A model generated the notes under the pieces. The model was not told the DNA's origin, searched no databases, and saw nothing but the letters and a program-made list of their open reading frames with translations. A DNA stretch of 29,146 nucleotides from SURF-21 sp964510515. GTDB taxonomy: Bacteria > Actinomycetota > Geothermincolia > Geothermincolales > RBG-13-55-18. This document shows, piece after piece, positions 26,701-29,146 of this stretch. The stretch spans positions 1-29,146 of the forward strand of contig CAZEAU010000029.1 in the NCBI GenBank assembly GCA_964510515.1. The letters run 5' to 3'. The position numbers and the translations under genes were made by a program. How positions within the stretch are numbered: position 1 is the first letter of the stretch; each line of letters begins with the position of its first letter.

Positions 26701-27784
26701 CGTGCTCATCGTGGACGAGGCCCAGAACATCAAGAACCCGCGCACGGACCAGGCCAGGGCGGTGAAGGCGCTCAAGGCCGACGTCCGCATCGCCCTCAGC
26801 GGGACCCCGGTGGAGAACCACCTGGGCGAGCTGTGGAGCATCTTCGACTTCCTCAACCCGGGCTACCTGGGCTCCCTCGAGTCCTTCCACAAGGGCTATG
26901 CCGCCCCCATCGAGAAATACCGGGACGCGGAGCGCATCGAGCGCCTGAAGCGGGTCACCGCCCCCTTCATCATGCGGCGGCTCAAGTCGGACAAGAAAGT
27001 CATCAGCGACCTGCCCGACAAGATAACCGCCGAGGAGTACTGCTACCTCACCGGGGAGCAGGCCGCTCTCTATCAGCGTGTGGTGGAGGACGCCATGCGT
27101 ATCATCGAATGCAGCGAGGGGATGCAGCGGCGGGGCCTCATCCTCAAGCTCATCACCTCCCTCAAGCAGGTGTGCAACCACCCGGTGCTGTTCGCAAAGA
27201 AAGGCCGGGCGCAGGCGCGCCTGTCGGGCAAGGCCGCCCGCGCCGTCTCCCTGCTCGCGAACACCCTCGCGGCGGGGGAAAAGACCCTCGTCTTCACCCA
27301 GTACGTGGAGATGGGGGAGATCCTGCTGCGGATGTTCGAGGCGGAGCTGGGCGAGAGAGCCCTTTTCTTCCACGGGGGAATCCCCCGCAGGAAGCGGGAC
27401 GAGCTGGTGCGGGAATTCCAGGAGGGCGGGGACCATGCAATAATGGTGGTCTCGCTCAAGGCGGGCGGGACGGGCCTCAACCTCACCGCGGCCAGCAACG
27501 TCATCCACTACGACCTGTGGTGGAACCCCGCCGTGGAGGAGCAGGCCACCGACCGCACTTACCGCATCGGCCAGGAGCGCAATGTCTGCGTGCACCGCCT
27601 CATCACTCTCAACACCTTCGAGGAGAGGATAGACGAGATGATGCGCGACAAGCGGGAGCTGGCCGAGCTGACCGTATCGGCGGGGGAGAAGTGGATCACC
27701 GAGCTGTCCGACCGGGAGCTCAAGGAGATGTTCGCCCTGCGTCCCCTCCGTCCCTTCCGGGGTCAACCCTCCAAAGTGCCATAA
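23726..27784 (+). CDS. SWIM zinc-finger + SNF2 helicase fusion protein
   Basis: This 1352-residue protein starts MTRMTFGRTWWGNAWVEAME, the typical start of bacterial SWIM proteins. The SWIM finger is C126-x-C128...C135-x-H137. A helicase-associated region follows, then the SNF2 ATPase: DDMGLGKT (Walker A, to Lys899-Thr900), DEAQ (997-1000), ALSGTPVENHLGELWSIFD, and the C-terminal RecA lobe with TLVFTQYVEMGE, GGTGLNLTAAS and ATDRTYRIGQ. Such enzymes translocate on DNA or remodel protein-DNA complexes. In many actinobacteria the SWIM protein and the helicase are separate neighbours; here they are one chain. A Thr/Pro/Gly-rich repeat insertion lies at about 378-512, and a Lys/Glu/Gly run just after Walker A. 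The TTG start is 9 nt after GAGGAG; ATG 23735 is the alternative. The last residues, about PLRPFRGQPSKVP, come from a repeat unit that also supplies the stop. Confidence 0.92.
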   Translation: MTRMTFGRTWWGNAWVEAMERVDRDTNRLPRGRRYARNGSVLEIRLEKGSVRALVQGTRPKPYKVGFRLKPFTPSETSKTRLLVASNPAIAAELSLGRLPRSMLDMLEGAGISLLPRSWEELEARCSCPDWANPCKHLAAVYYIVANEIDKDPFIAFNLRGVTAAALRGAAGMLAADEEGEAMWEEMAFIPHGEAEAAPAPPEWLDLDLSFPRLDLEGVFSLLQDAPLFWEDGDFKKVLRGAYTTVAAEAESPEIIEEFPPLRTADFYLVLDGARPTFFIALDRENSPGPKRLARMISAATPEACDPRPARRILPVASGSGLRLSPRRGVRLDADPVLDLFLALPVETDLARYSPSSRALCVAGAIALSLARSSSFVPEVIPVIGTRENPGTFPEVTPVTGTRKTSRTFPEVTPGTGTGKAPDDGTGKTLRTGTRKTSRTFPEVTPGTGTGKAPDDGTRETPGTFPEVTPGTFSEVTPVTGTDTRKTPGTDTRKTPGTGTDTNKTPDTGAGAFRVRYLPLVQDESVRRALGTLESLIPANLAYRRKGKAVPAPGSARHLVALFLDRIVRRFSGMPENLATDKLARAFFRGQSYQPGRFEEGRTAVSVANWLERLYIRGKAVSPVIRIEVPDEDVFGLHLDVEDRDDPLAPILSLAEVFAAEGEVFSRPARRVKRDLARQIAIAGEYIPQLHDILNSRGVMSAVIGPEEMAGLLARHSTLLGILGIRLVLPRELARLLTPSLTMRATTKGGGKAVTYLSLREMLRFDWEISLGDTVISREDFTELARSAEGVVRFKDGYLLLSPGEARRLLEKMSKPPPVPSPLEFLHWALAGEMDGVALRPDRALAAWLKKLARADTVRTPASLQGDLRPYQERGLGWLYTNAVRGLGSCLADDMGLGKTVQAIALVLKLKEGKEGKGGKEGKEGKRPALVVCPTTVAGNWHKELEKFAPSLRASIYHGTDRRLSTRSADLVITTYGILRRDLEKFKARRWGVLIVDEAQNIKNPRTDQARAVKALKADVRIALSGTPVENHLGELWSIFDFLNPGYLGSLESFHKGYAAPIEKYRDAERIERLKRVTAPFIMRRLKSDKKVISDLPDKITAEEYCYLTGEQAALYQRVVEDAMRIIECSEGMQRRGLILKLITSLKQVCNHPVLFAKKGRAQARLSGKAARAVSLLANTLAAGEKTLVFTQYVEMGEILLRMFEAELGERALFFHGGIPRRKRDELVREFQEGGDHAIMVVSLKAGGTGLNLTAASNVIHYDLWWNPAVEEQATDRTYRIGQERNVCVHRLITLNTFEERIDEMMRDKRELAELTVSAGEKWITELSDRELKEMFALRPLRPFRGQPSKVP
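24860..25262 (+). repeat. Coding minisatellite inside the helicase gene
   Basis: Repeated TFPEVTPGTGTGKAPDDGT and TRKTSRTFPEV phrases occupy about 134 codons. One block recurs with a 96-bp (32-codon) period (AAGGAAAACC at 24931 and 25027). All visible changes keep the frame. It lies in the region before the ATPase core and probably forms a flexible linker. Confidence 0.85.
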
Positions 27785-28085
27785 CTCAACCGCCCCAACG
27801 TCCCTCCCGTCCCTTCCGGGGTCAACCCTCCAAAGTGCCATAAGGGGGGAGTCGTTTTCGGCGCGGAGGGGCGTATGTCCCTTCCGTCCCTTCCGAGGGT
27901 TGACCCCAAAAGTGCCATAACTTAACTGCCCCAACGTCCCTTCCGGGGTCAACCCTCCAAAGTGCCATAAGGGGGGAGTCGTTTTCGGCGCGGAGGGGCG
28001 TATGTCCCTTCCGTCCCTTCCGGGGTCAACCCTCCAAAGTGCCATAACTTAACCGCCCCAACGTCCCTCCCGTCCCTTCCGGGGT
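27756..28085. repeat. Interspersed repeat array at the helicase 3' end
   Basis: About six units lie here. The pair 27886-27917 (inverted core) and 27936-27967 (forward core) have the same ends and length (32 bp) and are 18 bp apart. The spacer of about 35 bp with GGGGGGAGTCGTTTTCGGCG occurs twice (27843 and 27968). The first unit is fused to the helicase reading frame. Confidence 0.88.
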
Positions 28086-28088
28086 CAA

Positions 28089-28113
28089 TCATTTCGAGTA
28101 CATTTCTAAATGA
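28089..28113. repeat. 25-bp TCATTT...AAATGA element, copy 3
   Basis: The element is flanked directly by GTCAA on both sides (28084-28088 and 28114-28118). The left GTCAA belongs to a repeat core (CCGGGGTCAA), so the element appears to interrupt a core. Sequence beyond it, to about 28175, is shared with 23292-23355. Confidence 0.8.
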
Positions 28114-28224
28114 GTCAACGGGCCCCCGCCCGTGCCATATCGTGATGGCATTGGGCGGTGATGCTGCTTGATGAAGAGATGGCGCGGTCGCTGAAAGGGG
28201 TGGTCTTCAGCTGCCGGTTCGGGG

Positions 28225-28253
28225 TTGACTTGTAGTGTTATATATATTATATA
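28225..28253 (+). promoter_or_regulatory. Promoter with palindromic operator-like -10 region
   Basis: TTGACT (28225-28230), 17 bp, then TATATA (28248-28253) make a near-consensus housekeeping promoter pointing at the toxin-antitoxin pair. The -35 hexamer lies within GGGGTTGAC, which looks like half of the repeat-family core. The perfect palindrome GTTATATA-TAT-TATATAAC (28237-28255) covers the -10 and could be bound by a repressor. The leader to the toxin start would be about 150 nt with no recognisable feature other than the palindrome at 28386. Confidence 0.6.
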
Positions 28254-28385
28254 ACATAAGCAGATATAGTAAATAAGCAACCAAACCGCTTACCACAAAC
28301 GAAAGATCTTCCTCTCCAATGCTGCGTGAAGATGCGTGAGGACAGGCCGTTAGCACGTTCCTTTCAATGTTCCCCTGAACTCTGA

Positions 28386-28398
28386 ATTGTATTACAAT
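28386..28398. promoter_or_regulatory. Palindrome just upstream of the toxin ribosome-binding site
   Basis: ATTGTA-T-TACAAT is a perfect inverted repeat around one base, ending two bases before AAGGAG. It is a candidate operator or translational control site for the ribbon-helix-helix antitoxin. Confidence 0.4.
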
Positions 28399-28412
28399 CA
28401 AGGAGCAGCACG

Positions 28413-28679
28413 ATCAATATCAATTATCTGGAATGGGACGCTGTCAACACGCGCCATATCGCGGAAAAGGGCATCAAATGTAGCGATATAGAGGAAGCCA
28501 TATTCTATGGAGACTGGGAGATAAGAAAGGGAAGGCGAACCAAGGTAAGGGGCGTTGTAATACAAAGATACGATATTCTTGCCATGTCGCCCCGGGGTAC
28601 AAGGTACAAGGTGGTCGTGGAACAAGTGGACAAAGGGGAGGGAGTATGGCGTTGCGTAACCGCATGGAAGGTGAGATAG
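28413..28679 (+). CDS. BrnT-like RelE-fold toxin with apparent ATC start
   Basis: An 88-codon frame reads INYLEWDAVNTRHIAEKGI near its start, then CSDIEEAIFYGDWEIRKGRR and RYKVVVEQVDKGEGVWRCV. The WD-x-x-N...HI-x-x-K-G-I...EEAIF pattern resembles BrnT-type ribonuclease toxins of the RelE superfamily. There is no ATG, GTG or TTG between the upstream in-frame stop (28383) and the start of the conserved region. The ribosome-binding site AAGGAG (28400-28405) is 7 nt from an ATC at 28413, so ATC is the best start; ATC 28419 or CTG 28428 are alternatives. It overlaps the antitoxin gene by 34 bp. A damaged start in a decaying toxin is also possible. Confidence 0.65.
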   Translation: MNINYLEWDAVNTRHIAEKGIKCSDIEEAIFYGDWEIRKGRRTKVRGVVIQRYDILAMSPRGTRYKVVVEQVDKGEGVWRCVTAWKVR

Positions 28680-28960
28680 ACGATATCGAGAACATGTCCG
28701 AGGAGGATTTCGACCGGGAGTTCGCCGAAGGGAAGAAGGTCAAGCTCAAGGTGAACCTCAAGGGCTCTATCCTGTCGATAAGGATGGACAGGAACATGTT
28801 CAAGCGCCTGGAGGAACACGCGAAAAAGAAAGGGCTGGGCATCACCGTAGCCGCCAGGGAACTGATCGACGAGGGGCTGAAGCGACATGAAAACGAATCG
28901 GATGCCCTGGCCGATCTCCTTGAGGAAGCCGCCAGCAAGCTGCGCGACGGCCACCCTTGA
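28646..28960 (+). CDS. Ribbon-helix-helix antitoxin (BrnA-like)
   Basis: This 104-residue protein has an acidic N-terminus (MEGEIDDIENMSEEDFDREF) and a C-terminal ribbon-helix-helix domain: ILSIRMDRNMFKRLEEHAKKK (beta strand and helix 1) then GITVAARELIDEGLKRH (helix 2). RHH antitoxins bind DNA as dimers at palindromes and usually repress their own operon. The start ATG at 28646 follows GGGAGGG and lies inside the toxin frame, 34 bp before its stop. Toxin first and antitoxin second is the order known for brnT-brnA. The palindromes at 28237 and 28386 are candidate binding sites. Confidence 0.82.
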   Translation: MALRNRMEGEIDDIENMSEEDFDREFAEGKKVKLKVNLKGSILSIRMDRNMFKRLEEHAKKKGLGITVAARELIDEGLKRHENESDALADLLEEAASKLRDGHP

Positions 28961-28969
28961 CGAAGTCCA

Positions 28970-29146
28970 ACGTCCCTCCCGTCCCTTCCGGGGTCAACCC
29001 TCCAAAGTGCCATAACCGCATGTCCCTTCCGGTGTCCCTTCCGGGGTCAACCCTCCAAAGTGCCATAACTCAACCGCCCCAACGTCCCTCCCGTCCCTTC
29101 CGGGGTCAACCCTCCAAAGTGCCATAAGGGGGGAGTCGTTTTCGGC
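28970..29146. repeat. Interspersed repeat array running off the window
   Basis: Three forward-core units (about 28989, 29041 and 29101) lie here with TAACCGCAT and TAACTCAACCGCCCCAAC spacers. The GGGGGGAGTCGTTTTCGGC spacer is cut by the window end. The order matches 27756-27870, so the two arrays share a composite block. Confidence 0.85.

Noticed and set aside
25874..28045. 723-codon minus-strand open frame across the helicase 3' half
   Set aside because: A shadow frame of the SNF2 gene that begins in repeat sequence; no recognisable motifs.

Overview
This is a GC-rich bacterial contig with one 100-N scaffold gap (14270-14369), so it comes from a draft or metagenome-derived assembly. The gene content (a SWIM/SNF2 helicase, a secreted protein with WYLAEG-type modules, GC-rich metabolic genes) fits a deep-branching Actinomycetota lineage best. 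That is an inference from style and families; no rRNA or marker gene is present. About a fifth of the window is intergenic DNA filled by one family of short interspersed repeats, with roughly 75 units counted by eye.

Layout. 1-1354: repeats and an 87-bp-period minisatellite. 1355-2323 (-): carbon-nitrogen hydrolase. 3302-4990 (+): acyl-CoA synthetase. 5862-13092 (+): a cell-surface glycan set made of a GT4 glycosyltransferase, a GT2 glycosyltransferase, a Wzx/MATE-like flippase and an asparagine-synthase-like protein without the glutaminase cysteine. Repeats separate its first three genes, and the two glycosyltransferases look lower in GC than their surroundings. 13872-16587 (-): a secreted protein with 14 propeller-like repeats and at least two WYLAEG modules, interrupted by the gap. 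17562-18447 (+): an AbiEii-type nucleotidyltransferase toxin with a 71-aa partner. 18652-19106: a palindromic variant of the repeat family. 19134-22721 (-): two full-length thiamine-diphosphate (ThDP) enzymes in tandem. 23726-27784 (+): a SWIM + SNF2 helicase fusion. 28413-28960 (+): a BrnT/BrnA-like toxin-antitoxin pair.

Two things stand out. First, the two ThDP enzymes are degenerate in complementary halves. The downstream protein keeps the catalytic Glu of the PYR domain but has lost the GDG...N metal/cofactor motif. The upstream protein has an intact GDG...N motif but Asp in place of the Glu. ThDP active sites form between the PYR domain of one subunit and the PP domain of the other, so the pair could build one working site as an obligate heterodimer. 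A 153-bp tandem duplication sits exactly at their junction and creates a 48-codon chimeric mini-gene.

Second, the repeat family is combinatorial. A near-palindromic core (GGGTCAACCC) occurs in both orientations between fixed ends. Two end types (GTCCC and TGGCAC, read inward) occur in all four pairings. A small set of spacer segments is reused in different orders at different loci. No transposase or recombinase that could explain this is encoded in the window.
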